NCBI GenBank assembly: GCA_949373085.1
Contig: CASICJ010000024.1
Coordinates: forward strand, 1-64,000
Length of the DNA stretch: 64,000 bases
Direction of reading: 5' to 3'
Source: an uncultured Verrucomicrobiales bacterium
GTDB taxonomy: Bacteria > Verrucomicrobiota > Verrucomicrobiia > Verrucomicrobiales > Akkermansiaceae
In this document: piece by piece, positions 17,335-25,749 of the stretch
Position numbering within the stretch: the stretch's first letter is position 1
How the letters are laid out: each line of letters starts with the position of its first letter
Made by a program: the position numbers and the translations under genes
The notes under the pieces: model-generated
What the model was told of the DNA's origin: nothing
Database searches by the model: none
Seen by the model: the letters and a program-made list of their open reading frames with translations, nothing else

Positions 17335-18774
17335 ATGAATCAAAACCCATTTCTCACCCAGAACCGCCGGTCTTTTCTTCAAAAGAGCGGATTTGGTTTT
17401 GGAAGTGCCGCACTAGCTTCATTGATCAATCAGGATGCTGCGGCTGCTGATGATGATCCTTTGGTAAGGCTCGGACTGCATCATTCTCCGAAGGCGAAGC
17501 GGGTGATTTACATTCATATGGTCGGAGCTCCGTCGCATCTCGATCTGTTTGACTTCAAGCCGGAGTTGCAGAAAAGAACGGGCGAGCTTTGCCCTGATGA
17601 GTTTTTTGATCTGAACCAACTGGCTTTCATTCGCGAGCAACCCAATCTTTTGGGTACGCCAAAGGACGAACGTTTTTCGTTTAAAAAATGTGGTCAGTCG
17701 GGGACGGAGATTTCGAATCTTTTGCCAAACCTACAGGGTATGGCGGATGAAATGTGCTTCATCAAAACCCTCCACACTGAACAGTTTAATCATGCTCCAG
17801 CTCAAATGTTTGCGCTGACCGGGTTTGAGCGTTTCGGGCGGCCCAGTATCGGGTCCTGGACTAGCTATGGATTGGGGAGCGAGAACCAAAACCTGCCGGG
17901 CTTCGTCGTTTTAATTACCGGCCAGGTTCTTGGAGCTGGAAATAGTGCTTTTGGGAGTGGATTTCTTCCAACAATTCATCAAGGAGTGGAGTTTCGTTCG
18001 AAGGGAGATCCAGTGCTCTACTTGTCTAATCCGGATGGGGTGTCCCATCTTGATCGAAAGCTGGTAGTGGATGCGGTAAAGGATCTTAATCGGGTCGCGT
18101 TTGATGATGTTGGGGATCCTGAGATTTCGACCCGAATCAGCCAGTATGAGATGGCTTATCGGATGCAGACCAGTGTGCCAGAATTAATGGATATTAAGAG
18201 TGAGCCTACGTATATTCATGAGATGTATGGGACGAAGCCTGGCGAGAGCAGTTTCGCAAACAATTGTTTGCTGGCGCGTCGTTTGGTGGAGCGCGGTGTG
18301 CGATTCGTGCAGCTCTTTGATCAAGGTTGGGACCATCATGGCGGAGTCTTTGAAAATCTTCCGAAAAAAGCTAAACAAGTTGACCAGCCGATTGCTGCTT
18401 TACTCAAGGATTTGAAAGAGCGAGGTCTTCTGGAGGATACGCTTGTCGTGTGGAACTCCGAATTTGGACGAACCCCGATGGCTCAGGGTGCCTCTGGTGA
18501 TGGTTCAAAAATAAGTGAAGCGGGCCGGGATCATCACAAGGAGGCTTACACGGTATGGATGGCGGGCGGGGGAACTAAACGGGGACACGTTTACGGAGAG
18601 ACCGATGAGCTTGGATATGGAATCGCTAAAGATCCGGTCCACGTTCATGATTTTAACGCCACGGTTCTTCACTTATTGGGAGTTGATCACGAGCGGTTGA
18701 CCTTCCGCTATCAAGGAAGACAGTTTCGCCTGACTGATGTTCATGGGGAGGTGAAAAAAGGGGTGCTTGCATAA
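17335..18774 (+). CDS. Tat-exported DUF1501 family protein
   Basis: The 479-residue product starts with a twin-arginine type signal ([21 protein letters not shown]). The DUF1501 body is related to the alkaline phosphatase/sulfatase fold: [106 protein letters not shown] and [20 protein letters not shown]. The AG spacing to the upstream gene is only 3 bases, so they form an operon. Pairing with DUF1549/DUF1553 proteins is the rule in this phylum. Substrate and metal content are unknown. Confidence 0.93.
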   Translation: MNQNPFLTQNRRSFLQKSGFGFGSAALASLINQDAAAADDDPLVRLGLHHSPKAKRVIYIHMVGAPSHLDLFDFKPELQKRTGELCPDEFFDLNQLAFIREQPNLLGTPKDERFSFKKCGQSGTEISNLLPNLQGMADEMCFIKTLHTEQFNHAPAQMFALTGFERFGRPSIGSWTSYGLGSENQNLPGFVVLITGQVLGAGNSAFGSGFLPTIHQGVEFRSKGDPVLYLSNPDGVSHLDRKLVVDAVKDLNRVAFDDVGDPEISTRISQYEMAYRMQTSVPELMDIKSEPTYIHEMYGTKPGESSFANNCLLARRLVERGVRFVQLFDQGWDHHGGVFENLPKKAKQVDQPIAALLKDLKERGLLEDTLVVWNSEFGRTPMAQGASGDGSKISEAGRDHHKEAYTVWMAGGGTKRGHVYGETDELGYGIAKDPVHVHDFNATVLHLLGVDHERLTFRYQGRQFRLTDVHGEVKKGVLA

Positions 18775-19271
18775 TCGTGGCGGCTGGAATGAGAGGCGGA
18801 TTACGTGGGTCAGCGAGGTCCTGTGTTGGGATCTCGAAACAGGTGGTGAGAATGCTACCAAGATCCAAACAAAGTTTGTTGTTTGAGATGGAGTTTTGTG
18901 AGGAGTGTTTTGGTAGGACGCCGGGCTATTGGAATTGTCTGGTCGATTTTTGGGGCTCAACTTTGCTCTCTGGCCATTTTTTAGCGTTTTTCAGGATTTA
19001 CTCTGCCTAGCTTAGAGATGGAGATTACAGTGGCGGGGGAATTTGGGGAATTTCGGCGTGGTATTTTATTGGGTCTTACAGGGGTTAATGAGGAGGCGTA
19101 GATAAATTTCAGGCGTCATATTCGAAAAGTGATTAGGAAAACTAAAGTAAATCATTCTAATCCAAGAAAATTGCTGAATTCCTCTTGCCAGCGAGGCGAT
19201 CTTTGATACAGAACTCGTCCCCGCAATGATGCAGTCGGCATCATTTCGAATTTTTCTGAATATTTACGATC
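18775..19271. other. Gene-free interval upstream of the ribosomal protein operon
   Basis: No convincing gene is visible; a 77-codon frame at 18777-19010 has no family features. The interval probably contains the rpsM promoter (see 19185-19212). No clear terminator follows the DUF1501 gene. Confidence 0.5.
19185..19212 (+). promoter_or_regulatory. rpsMp: Candidate promoter of the rpsM-rpsK-rpsD operon
   Basis: TTGCCA at 19185-19190 and TACAGA at 19207-19212 are 16 bases apart, about 60 bases before the rpsM start. This resembles a sigma-70 promoter but is not proven. Confidence 0.35.
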
Positions 19272-19640
19272 ATGGCACGACTCTTCGGCACAGACATTCC
19301 CAATGAGAAGCGTATTGAAGCCTCTCTACCTTACATTTTCGGCATCGGACCCTCGACTGCTTCGAAGATTCTCGATCACGCAGGCGTTAGCCCTGACATT
19401 CGTACTGGCGAACTTAGCGAAGAACAGTTGGTGAAAATTGCGACCGTGATCCAAAATGAGGGGATTCTCATCGAAGGTGACCTTCGTCGTGAGAAGCAGG
19501 GTCAGATGAAGCGCCTGTCCTCCATCAACTGCTACCGTGGAATCCGTCACAAGCGTGGCCTCCCGGTCCGTGGACAGCGCACTCGCACTAACTCTCGCAC
19601 ACGCAAGGGTAGGCGCCGCACGGTTGGTGTAATGAAGTAA
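19272..19640 (+). CDS. rpsM: 30S ribosomal protein S13
   Basis: The 122-residue product is a complete S13, located in the head of the small subunit where it contacts the P-site tRNA and the bridge to the 50S. Diagnostic segments are MARLFGTDIPNEKRIEASL, YIFGIGPSTASKIL, the central LRREKQGQMKRLSSINCYRGIRHKRGLPVRGQRTRTNSRTRKG, and a basic tail ending RRRTVGVMK. No strong Shine-Dalgarno sequence is visible before the ATG. It is the first gene of a three-gene operon with rpsK and rpsD. Confidence 0.98.
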   Translation: MARLFGTDIPNEKRIEASLPYIFGIGPSTASKILDHAGVSPDIRTGELSEEQLVKIATVIQNEGILIEGDLRREKQGQMKRLSSINCYRGIRHKRGLPVRGQRTRTNSRTRKGRRRTVGVMK

Positions 19641-19679
19641 GGTCACTGCTGACCTGAAACGACTTTCCATTCCATTAAT

Positions 19680-20306
19680 ATGGCTGAAGAAGAAAACAAA
19701 AATGAGGAGACCGAGGTCGATGCTGCTGATGCAGTGACACCTGCGGAAACTCCAGCCCCTGAGGCGGCTGCTGAAGAAGCAGCCCCAGAAGCCACCGACG
19801 CTCCAGCTGAAGGTGATGCTCCTGTTGAGGGTGAAAGCACAGCCGAGGGCAAAGACGCCCCGGCACCGAAGGAAGAGAAGAAGCGCGATATTTTCGCGGA
19901 GCTTCTCGGAGAAGATGATCCTGACAAGGTCAAGGTCCATAAGTCAAAAAAGAGCAAGAACGTGATCAATGGGATCGTTCATGTGACCGCGACATTCAAC
20001 AACACTACCGTCACAGTTACCGACGAGCGTGGAAACACCATCGGGTGGTCTTCATCTGGTAAGATGGGCTTTAAAGGGTCTCGTAAAAGCACTGCTTATG
20101 CTGCACAGGTTGTTTCCCAAGACGCTTGCCGGCAGGCAATGTCCCACGGCCTTAAGCAAGTTTTGGTTCGCGTGAAGGGACCGGGCGCTGGACGTGAGTC
20201 CGCTGTTCGTGCCGTGCAAGGTCTCGGTGTGGAAATAAGCGGAATCCTCGATGTTACTCCAATTCCTCACAATGGATGCCGGCCTAAAAAGGCGCGTCGT
20301 GTCTAA
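19680..20306 (+). CDS. rpsK: 30S ribosomal protein S11 with a long acidic N-terminal extension
   Basis: From about residue 88 the protein is a normal S11: [60 protein letters not shown] and the C-terminal [16 protein letters not shown]. The 208-residue length is far above the usual ~130. The extra N-terminal ~80 residues are rich in Ala, Glu, Pro and Asp ([18 protein letters not shown] and similar) and look disordered and strongly acidic. The ATG at 19680 is 39 bases after the rpsM stop, and the frame is open and biased throughout, so the extension appears genuinely coded. Internal starts nearer the core are lacking. It sits in the usual rpsM-rpsK-rpsD order. Confidence 0.96.
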   Translation: MAEEENKNEETEVDAADAVTPAETPAPEAAAEEAAPEATDAPAEGDAPVEGESTAEGKDAPAPKEEKKRDIFAELLGEDDPDKVKVHKSKKSKNVINGIVHVTATFNNTTVTVTDERGNTIGWSSSGKMGFKGSRKSTAYAAQVVSQDACRQAMSHGLKQVLVRVKGPGAGRESAVRAVQGLGVEISGILDVTPIPHNGCRPKKARRV

Positions 20307-20341
20307 TTTTTCTCAACCCTAAATTTTAGAAAGACAGATCA

Positions 20342-20953
20342 ATGGCACGTTATACCGGCCCAAAAGATAAGGTTAATCGTCGCTTTGGAGTGCCCCTCTT
20401 TGGGCCATCTAAAGCTCTCGAACGCCGTAATTACCCTCCAGGTCCTCATGGACTCCGCTCCGGACGTCGCAAAAAGTCCGACTACGCAATCGCTCTTGGC
20501 GAGAAACAGAAACTTAAGTTCATCTACGGTGTCCTTGAGAAGCAATTCCGTGGATACTTTGCGGAAGCCAGTCGCCGTCGTGGAATCACCGGGGACATTA
20601 TTTTGCTCCTCCTTGAGACTCGTCTCGACAATGTTTGCTACCGTCTCGGATTTGGAAATTCCCGAAATGCGGCCCGTCAGCTCGTCAACCACGGTCACGT
20701 GACTGTGAATGGCAAGAAACTCGACATCCCGTCCTACCAGGTTCGCGCAGGAGACGTCATCAAGATTGGTGACCGCGCCTCGTCGCAGCAGCTTGGACTT
20801 AGGATGCTTGACTTGACACAGTCGGTTCCTCTTCAGGACTGGCTCACTTTAGATCGCGAGAAGATGGAAGGAACCGTCTCACGTCTCCCTGAGAAGGAAG
20901 ATGTTGACCCACCGGTCAATCTCCAGCTTATCGTCGAACTCTACTCTCGTTAA
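20342..20953 (+). CDS. rpsD: 30S ribosomal protein S4
   Basis: The 203-residue product is full-length S4, a primary 16S rRNA-binding protein that nucleates assembly of the small-subunit body. Characteristic parts are the N-terminal MARYTGPKDKVNRRFGVPLFG, GLRSGRRKKSDYAIALGEKQKLKFIYGVLEKQFRGYF, the S4 RNA-binding domain RLDNVCYRLGFGNSRNAARQLVNHGHVTVNGKKLDIPSYQVRAGDVIKI, and the C-terminal LPEKEDVDPPVNLQLIVELYSR. It lacks the zinc-binding Cys set of some S4 proteins. It is last in the operon and is followed by a strong terminator rather than by rpoA. Confidence 0.98.
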   Translation: MARYTGPKDKVNRRFGVPLFGPSKALERRNYPPGPHGLRSGRRKKSDYAIALGEKQKLKFIYGVLEKQFRGYFAEASRRRGITGDIILLLLETRLDNVCYRLGFGNSRNAARQLVNHGHVTVNGKKLDIPSYQVRAGDVIKIGDRASSQQLGLRMLDLTQSVPLQDWLTLDREKMEGTVSRLPEKEDVDPPVNLQLIVELYSR

Positions 20954-20972
20954 AGTTCCTCAACCTTTCCAA

Positions 20973-21010
20973 GCTCCATCCCATTTCGGTGGGATGGGGC
21001 TTTTTTCTTT
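20973..21010 (+). terminator. Rho-independent terminator after rpsD
   Basis: A 10-bp stem (20973-20982 with 20991-21000, one G-U pair) around the loop region ATTTCGGT is followed by a T-rich run starting at 21001. It begins 20 bases after the rpsD stop. Confidence 0.95.
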
Positions 21011-21130
21011 TCGGATGTCAGAGTAGTATTTTTTGTCGAGGAGTGATGGTTATTTGACGAGTCCTTCCTTTTGAGCGATCACTCCAAAATTCTGTTCTTG
21101 TTCTGTCGCAGAATACACTAGCCTTCTTTG

Positions 21131-21937
21131 ATGAACGGTTTCCTATGGTTGGTTTGGCTTGCGGTGATCATCGGTATCGCGATTTGGGCATTTGGGAGCC
21201 AAAAGCGGTTGAGGCACAAGGCACTTTTGCAGGCTGGACCTTTAAGTGATGAAGATCTCAGGTTTCTTGAAGATCATTTTGATCTGTATAAGAAAATACC
21301 ACCTGAAATTCGAACCCATCTGGAGCCTATAGTACAGGTTCTGATTGCTGAGAAAAATTTCGAAGCTTGTGGAGATCTTGAAGAAGTAAGCCGCGAAATG
21401 AAAGTGGTTGTAATGGCGCAAGCGGCCCTACTTTTGGTCGGACGCGATCACCGGCTCTTTTCAAAGCTGCGGACGGTTTTGATTTACCCAGAAGCCTTTT
21501 CAGGTGGTCGTAACGATGGTGACGAAACAGTCCGTTTGGGAGAGAGTTGGGAATCGGGCACAGTGATTCTTTCGTGGCGCAGTGTTCAGCGTGGTGGCGA
21601 AGATGAACGTGACGGGCGGAATGTTGTCATTCACGAATTTGCGCACCAATTAGATCAGGAAAATCGTCACGCTGATGGATTTCCAGTATTAAAAAATCGA
21701 AATATGGTTGGAAATTGGTCACACGTTTTTTCCGCTACTTACGAAGATTTTTGTCAGGATTTAGATAAAGGTCGTAAGACGGTCATGGACCCTTATGGCG
21801 GTACGAATCCTGCCGAGTTTTTCGCGGTGGCGACCGAAACGTTTTTTGAAAAATCAAAACAACTGAAACGCGATTATCCCCAGCTGTATGTTCAGTTAAA
21901 AAACTATTACGGGCTAGACCCTATCGCTTGGAAGTAA
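21131..21937 (+). CDS. MtfA-like zinc metallopeptidase (M90 family), membrane-anchored
   Basis: The 268-residue product has an N-terminal transmembrane helix (FLWLVWLAVIIGIAIWAF). The body matches the M90/MtfA family: the zinc motif HEFAHQLDQENRHADGFP starts at His168 with Glu169 and His172, and DPYGGTNPAEFFAVATETFFEKS supplies the third ligand (Glu of AEFFAVATE). E. coli MtfA cleaves short peptides and binds the glucose regulator Mlc. No Mlc homologue is seen here, so that role cannot be assumed. I use the ATG at 21131; a TTG lies just before it. It is convergent with rlmH. Confidence 0.9.
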   Translation: MNGFLWLVWLAVIIGIAIWAFGSQKRLRHKALLQAGPLSDEDLRFLEDHFDLYKKIPPEIRTHLEPIVQVLIAEKNFEACGDLEEVSREMKVVVMAQAALLLVGRDHRLFSKLRTVLIYPEAFSGGRNDGDETVRLGESWESGTVILSWRSVQRGGEDERDGRNVVIHEFAHQLDQENRHADGFPVLKNRNMVGNWSHVFSATYEDFCQDLDKGRKTVMDPYGGTNPAEFFAVATETFFEKSKQLKRDYPQLYVQLKNYYGLDPIAWK

Positions 21938-21944
21938 GCCTGAG

Positions 21945-22385
21945 CTATCGATGATATGGTTCGCCTCTTTTAATGGTGTAAGCGCGATAAATTTGCTCTA
22001 GTAAAACAACGAGAGCAAGTTCGTGTTGCAGAGTCAGTGGGGAGAGGGCCCAAACCTCATTAGCTTGGCTCCTGAGGTCTTCGGTGTGGCCGTCGGAAGC
22101 TCCGATAAGGACAGAGATAGTTTTGATGCCTGGATCCATTTCCCAGGTGGTGATCTTTCCCACATAATCTTCGGTGCTCCAGGCTTGGCCACGTTCATCA
22201 AGGGCAATACGGAAAGTGCCTTTTGAACGCTCAAAAAGATTGGATGAAACTGATTCAGAATCTCCTGCCTTAAGGTAGATGATCTCAACTTTGCTCCCTC
22301 GTTTTAATCGTTTAAGATATTCCTCGATTCCACTTTTGGCATAAGCCAGAGCGGGTTTGCCAGCAGCGAAGATTTTCCAATTCAT
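21945..22385 (-). CDS. rlmH: 23S rRNA (pseudouridine-1915-N3)-methyltransferase RlmH
   Basis: The 146-residue product is a small SPOUT methyltransferase that methylates pseudouridine 1915 in helix 69 of 23S rRNA. Matching segments are EEYLKRLKRGSKVEIIYLK, FRIALDERGQAWSTEDYVGKI, the SAM-binding knot region ISVLIGASDGH, and the C-terminal LSPLTLQHELALVVLLEQIYRAYTIKRGEPYHR, which is highly diagnostic. Length is typical. It lies 7 bases from the convergent MtfA-like gene. Confidence 0.97.
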   Translation of the reverse strand: MNWKIFAAGKPALAYAKSGIEEYLKRLKRGSKVEIIYLKAGDSESVSSNLFERSKGTFRIALDERGQAWSTEDYVGKITTWEMDPGIKTISVLIGASDGHTEDLRSQANEVWALSPLTLQHELALVVLLEQIYRAYTIKRGEPYHR

Positions 22386-22511
22386 GAGCTAAAAATATCA
22401 AGAACTTCCAGTGATGGCGGACTTCCGCTGACCCATCTTCTTAAACGTTAGTCTTATCTAAAATGTCAATCTTTGAAGAGATCATAGCGAAAAGGTTAGA
22501 GAGGTAGATTG

Positions 22512-23249
22512 TTAGTTTTCAGGAGGAAGGTTCGATTTGATGGGTTTGATTCTGAGTAAAATCTGGGTTCCAACTTTGGGTAGGTGGGTGGGATTTACTT
22601 CCCATTGAAGTGCGTGGTTTTCGTGTCGGTAGATTTGAGGTAGGCAGAGAAGTTCGTCGCCGAAGGTAGAAAGACTGATGACGCTTCCGCTCTGATCAGC
22701 GAGATAAGTTTTTGGCGTATCTTCCTGACCAATGAGATGTGAACCTGCGAAGAGAAAAACTTTGAGGCGCTTCCTTGTTTCATCTTTGTCAGGCTCCCCT
22801 GCATCATCAAGGCGACGAACGAAGTCGGAAAGTGGGAGTTCGGTGGGCTTATTATCTTTGTTGAGGATGACCAATGATACCGTGACGCTGCTACCCTTAG
22901 GTGGAAGGTCAATCCAATGTTGATCGTCGCCCTCTCCGACGATTTTCCTGATTGCGGGATGACCAGCCTTTGCTCCAAGGAGAAGAAGAGCAGTGTGAAT
23001 ATGACTGGGCTTGGCCTCTACAGCAACGATGGCCTCGTGTTCCTTGGTGCCTTTGGTGCAAGCAATAAACTCAAGAGAGCCTTCGACGAGAGCAACTGTG
23101 GAGGTCACGTCAACCGTTCTAGCCTCAAGATTAATACGGATTCCAGGTAATTTTAATTTGTTCAGGGCGTCTTGATCGATCTCTGTTCTGTCACCCAAGA
23201 GAGGGCCGGCTAGGAGGAAACTAGTAAAAATACGAAAGAGGGACTTCAT
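22512..23249 (-). CDS. Exported YdjY-domain protein
   Basis: The 245-residue product has a signal peptide (MKSLFRIFTSFLLAGPLLG). Its first half matches the YdjY pattern: GIRINLEARTVDVTSTVALVEGSLEFIACTKGTKEHEAIV followed by EAKPSHIHTALLLLGAKAGHPA. The rest includes VTVSLVILNKDN, VFLFAGSHLI and a QIYRHENHALQWEVN segment. YdjY proteins are common in Planctomycetes and Verrucomicrobia, often with redox or iron-sulfur neighbours, and the function is unknown. Its ATG directly abuts the stop of the upstream DUF6288 gene, so the two are read together. Confidence 0.82.
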   Translation of the reverse strand: MKSLFRIFTSFLLAGPLLGDRTEIDQDALNKLKLPGIRINLEARTVDVTSTVALVEGSLEFIACTKGTKEHEAIVAVEAKPSHIHTALLLLGAKAGHPAIRKIVGEGDDQHWIDLPPKGSSVTVSLVILNKDNKPTELPLSDFVRRLDDAGEPDKDETRKRLKVFLFAGSHLIGQEDTPKTYLADQSGSVISLSTFGDELLCLPQIYRHENHALQWEVNPTHLPKVGTQILLRIKPIKSNLPPEN

Positions 23250-25628
23250 CTAATTGAGACTACGTAGCTTGGGAGAATCCTTCGAGGTTTCAATTTGTTT
23301 AATAAGCTGACCAATAGTATTGATAGTCCCTTGAAGGTTTCGTTTTTCACGGTGGACGAGAAGATCCTTTTCGAGCTTCTTTAGCTTTGGGAGTATTGGT
23401 TTGGCAGCACCGCCATAGCTTGCGAGAGCTTTAAGACATCTTGGAATCCGCGCAGCTTTGCCCCATTTTTGGATCTCCATCACTTCAAAGCAAAGAGGCA
23501 TTCCCTCCTCAATACGATGTCTCGCGAGAATATCGAGTCCGGAAAGACGAATCCCGCTCGCGAACATAACCCCGCTGGGAGAGGGGGTCTTAATAGCTCT
23601 TTCGATAGCAGGGAGTAAGGGTTTAATTTCTTCATAAGTTAGCTTGCTGTAAAGGCGGCCAACTTCACTTCGCGCCCGGCCATCCTCATTTTGTAAAGTG
23701 ACTGCTATAGCTTTGCGAAGGAGGTTTTTGTCGACACCATTGAGTGAGTTACGAAGCATTTTACCGAAGACCGCAAAGCTGAGGTATCGTTGTTCCATAC
23801 CGCGAGGATCATCTTCGGAGGGGGGCTGCGCTAACATGGTGAGAAGCTTTGGAAGAGCCGACATCGCAGGCTTGCCTATTTTTGCGAGTGCTTCAGCCGA
23901 TTCAATTCGTAACCAAAGATCTCTATGATCGAGGTTTTTGCGAAGAGCGTCTACTGCTTCGAGGCTAGGTTTTTTGGTGTGCGCAAGAGCTTGGGATGCG
24001 CCGTAGCGGGTCTCGAGGTCCTTCGAGGTAAGCATTCGAATGAATTCCTTATTAGGATTTACTCCTTTGCGGCCCAAGGCCATAGCTGCTCTTTCGCGGA
24101 CAATTGGAGACCAGCTACCGAGAAGCTTGAGTAGATCCTTTTCCTCCAGTTTATCGTAGGTTTCGTTTCGATATTTATTGGACCACCCTCGACCATCGGC
24201 AACCGTGGTGGCAGCTTGATGACGATCGAGTTGGGGGATTAAAGGTTTAGATTTACCCGTAATATATAATTTCTTGAGAGGGTGTGCGTAGGCAAGAAGG
24301 TAAGCCCCGGTGCAGTCCCAATTCGCATATTTGTCGTGGCGGGTACTGGGTGGTCCTTGATGAACAAAGGCCCCCTCGTGAGTTCGGGCTAGATCAAAAT
24401 ACCAGGAGCCAAATTCTTGCATCCATGTTCCGGTAGCATGTGGCCCAGAGAGTGCAACGCTCGGAAGTGACCAGAGGATGTTAAAAAAGTTTCCAGTATG
24501 GCCGGTGTCTCTTTCCGATCCGTGGGAGGCGAGGCTCATACGCGAGAAGAATCTTGCCCCCTCCGGTTCGTTGTTGAGATGAAAGAGGACCGCGGCCATG
24601 CCACATTTACCATTGTCTTCGTGGGTTTGATACCAAGGTTGGTGATCCCCATAGGGAACTGCACCTTTGCCAATGTAAAATCTTAGAAGCTTGGTGCTTC
24701 TTTCGATCGCGATTCTGACCTTGGGTTCGGTAACCCCGGCCTTTTGAGCTAGAATCAAGGAGTTGGTCAATGTAAGGCCAGGTGCATTCATCATGCCGTA
24801 GCCCATGAGGCGGCCATCCTCACCTGCAAATTTATGTCCCCAAGAGCCCACGATACTTTGGCCTTGGGAAGCCTCAAGGGCTAGCCGTTTGAGGCCGGGT
24901 AGGAAGGACCTGTCTCCGGTTGCCGCAGTATACTCGGCAAGCAGCGTGATTACATAACCGTAATACCATGTGGCCATAGAATCGGCTTTATAGTTTGAAG
25001 CCCATTCAGCTTCTTCTCTGATAATACGAAGGTAGGTTTCATTGCCGCTTGCGAGAAGGGCTAGAGCATTGAGAGAACGAATGATTGGATTTTCTCGGCG
25101 GTTAACGGAATTTGAAATTTTTTCAGCCAGCTGTTCGCATCCAATTTCCAAAATCCGTTTGGATTTAGCACAGTTATAGGGAGCGGTTGAACTGTAGCTT
25201 CCAAGAACGGTGAGATTGAGCGAGACTGTTACGCTCTGGCCATCGCGCCATCGTAAAACCTTTAGAATTCCAGATTTTGCTTCTGCATGAGTAAGTGCTT
25301 TGCCGAACTCAGTTCGTGGATCGTAGGAGAAATCCTTGTCCTCGACTCCCAGAATAACATCGCCAACCTTAAGGAGCCCATCGGCAGGAGAATTAGGGGT
25401 AATCTTTGTGATGGCAATTTGTCTAGCGGTGGATGTTTCCATTTTATCGCTGAACATCCATCCACGGGCTCCGGTGGATCCAAGGTTCCAGTCGTGGGTT
25501 GCTCCTGCAGGTATCGAATCTCCTTTTGTGAAGTCGGGTAGAGTTATTTTTACCTTTGGGACAGCTACCGAAAGAAGCGGGGAAGATGCAATTAGCAGGG
25601 TAGGCAACAGAGTGAATTTTGTCATCAT
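23250..25628 (-). CDS. Exported DUF6288 protein with PDZ domain, helical barrel and HEAT repeats
   Basis: The 792-residue product has a signal peptide (FTLLPTLLIASSPLLSVAVP). Next come a DUF6288-type lead (HDWNLGSTGARGWMF) and a PDZ-like domain at about 65-130 (ITKITPNSPADGLLKVGDVILGV). A helical region that may form an alpha/alpha barrel follows (ATWYYGYVITLLAEYTAATGD, YGDHQPWYQTHEDNGKCGMAAVLF). The C-terminal ~300 residues are HEAT repeats (IVRERAAMALGRKGVNP, RIESAEALAKIGKPA). Enzymatic activity is unproven; the barrel suggests polysaccharide or terpenoid-like chemistry. It heads an operon with the YdjY gene and is divergent from a GntR/LacI regulator that may control it. Confidence 0.8.
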   Translation of the reverse strand: MMTKFTLLPTLLIASSPLLSVAVPKVKITLPDFTKGDSIPAGATHDWNLGSTGARGWMFSDKMETSTARQIAITKITPNSPADGLLKVGDVILGVEDKDFSYDPRTEFGKALTHAEAKSGILKVLRWRDGQSVTVSLNLTVLGSYSSTAPYNCAKSKRILEIGCEQLAEKISNSVNRRENPIIRSLNALALLASGNETYLRIIREEAEWASNYKADSMATWYYGYVITLLAEYTAATGDRSFLPGLKRLALEASQGQSIVGSWGHKFAGEDGRLMGYGMMNAPGLTLTNSLILAQKAGVTEPKVRIAIERSTKLLRFYIGKGAVPYGDHQPWYQTHEDNGKCGMAAVLFHLNNEPEGARFFSRMSLASHGSERDTGHTGNFFNILWSLPSVALSGPHATGTWMQEFGSWYFDLARTHEGAFVHQGPPSTRHDKYANWDCTGAYLLAYAHPLKKLYITGKSKPLIPQLDRHQAATTVADGRGWSNKYRNETYDKLEEKDLLKLLGSWSPIVRERAAMALGRKGVNPNKEFIRMLTSKDLETRYGASQALAHTKKPSLEAVDALRKNLDHRDLWLRIESAEALAKIGKPAMSALPKLLTMLAQPPSEDDPRGMEQRYLSFAVFGKMLRNSLNGVDKNLLRKAIAVTLQNEDGRARSEVGRLYSKLTYEEIKPLLPAIERAIKTPSPSGVMFASGIRLSGLDILARHRIEEGMPLCFEVMEIQKWGKAARIPRCLKALASYGGAAKPILPKLKKLEKDLLVHREKRNLQGTINTIGQLIKQIETSKDSPKLRSLN

Positions 25629-25721
25629 GACAGGTGTGTTTACGAAAGAGGAAGGTTCAACTTTTCTCTTATTAAAAGATTCTCATGCGGCTTAGATAGC
25701 TGAATTAAATAGAAACTGGAC

Positions 25722-25743
25722 ACCTGCCCTGTGATGGGTAGGT
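25722..25743 (+). promoter_or_regulatory. Inverted repeat just before the GntR/LacI regulator
   Basis: ACCTGCCC (25722-25729) and GGGTAGGT (25736-25743) form an 8-bp inverted repeat with one G-T position and a 6-base spacer, ending 6 bases before the ATG. It may be an autoregulatory operator or a 5' hairpin covering the ribosome binding site. ACACCTG (25720-25726) is also the complement of CAGGTGT at 25631-25637 beside the divergent gene. Confidence 0.4.
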
Positions 25744-25749
25744 TTGATC

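Noticed and set aside
18777-19010. 77-codon frame after the DUF1501 gene
   Set aside because: No homology features; overlaps the probable leader of the ribosomal operon.
19326-19940. 204-codon frame opposite rpsM and rpsK
   Set aside because: It overlaps two ribosomal protein genes antisense; only composition keeps it open.
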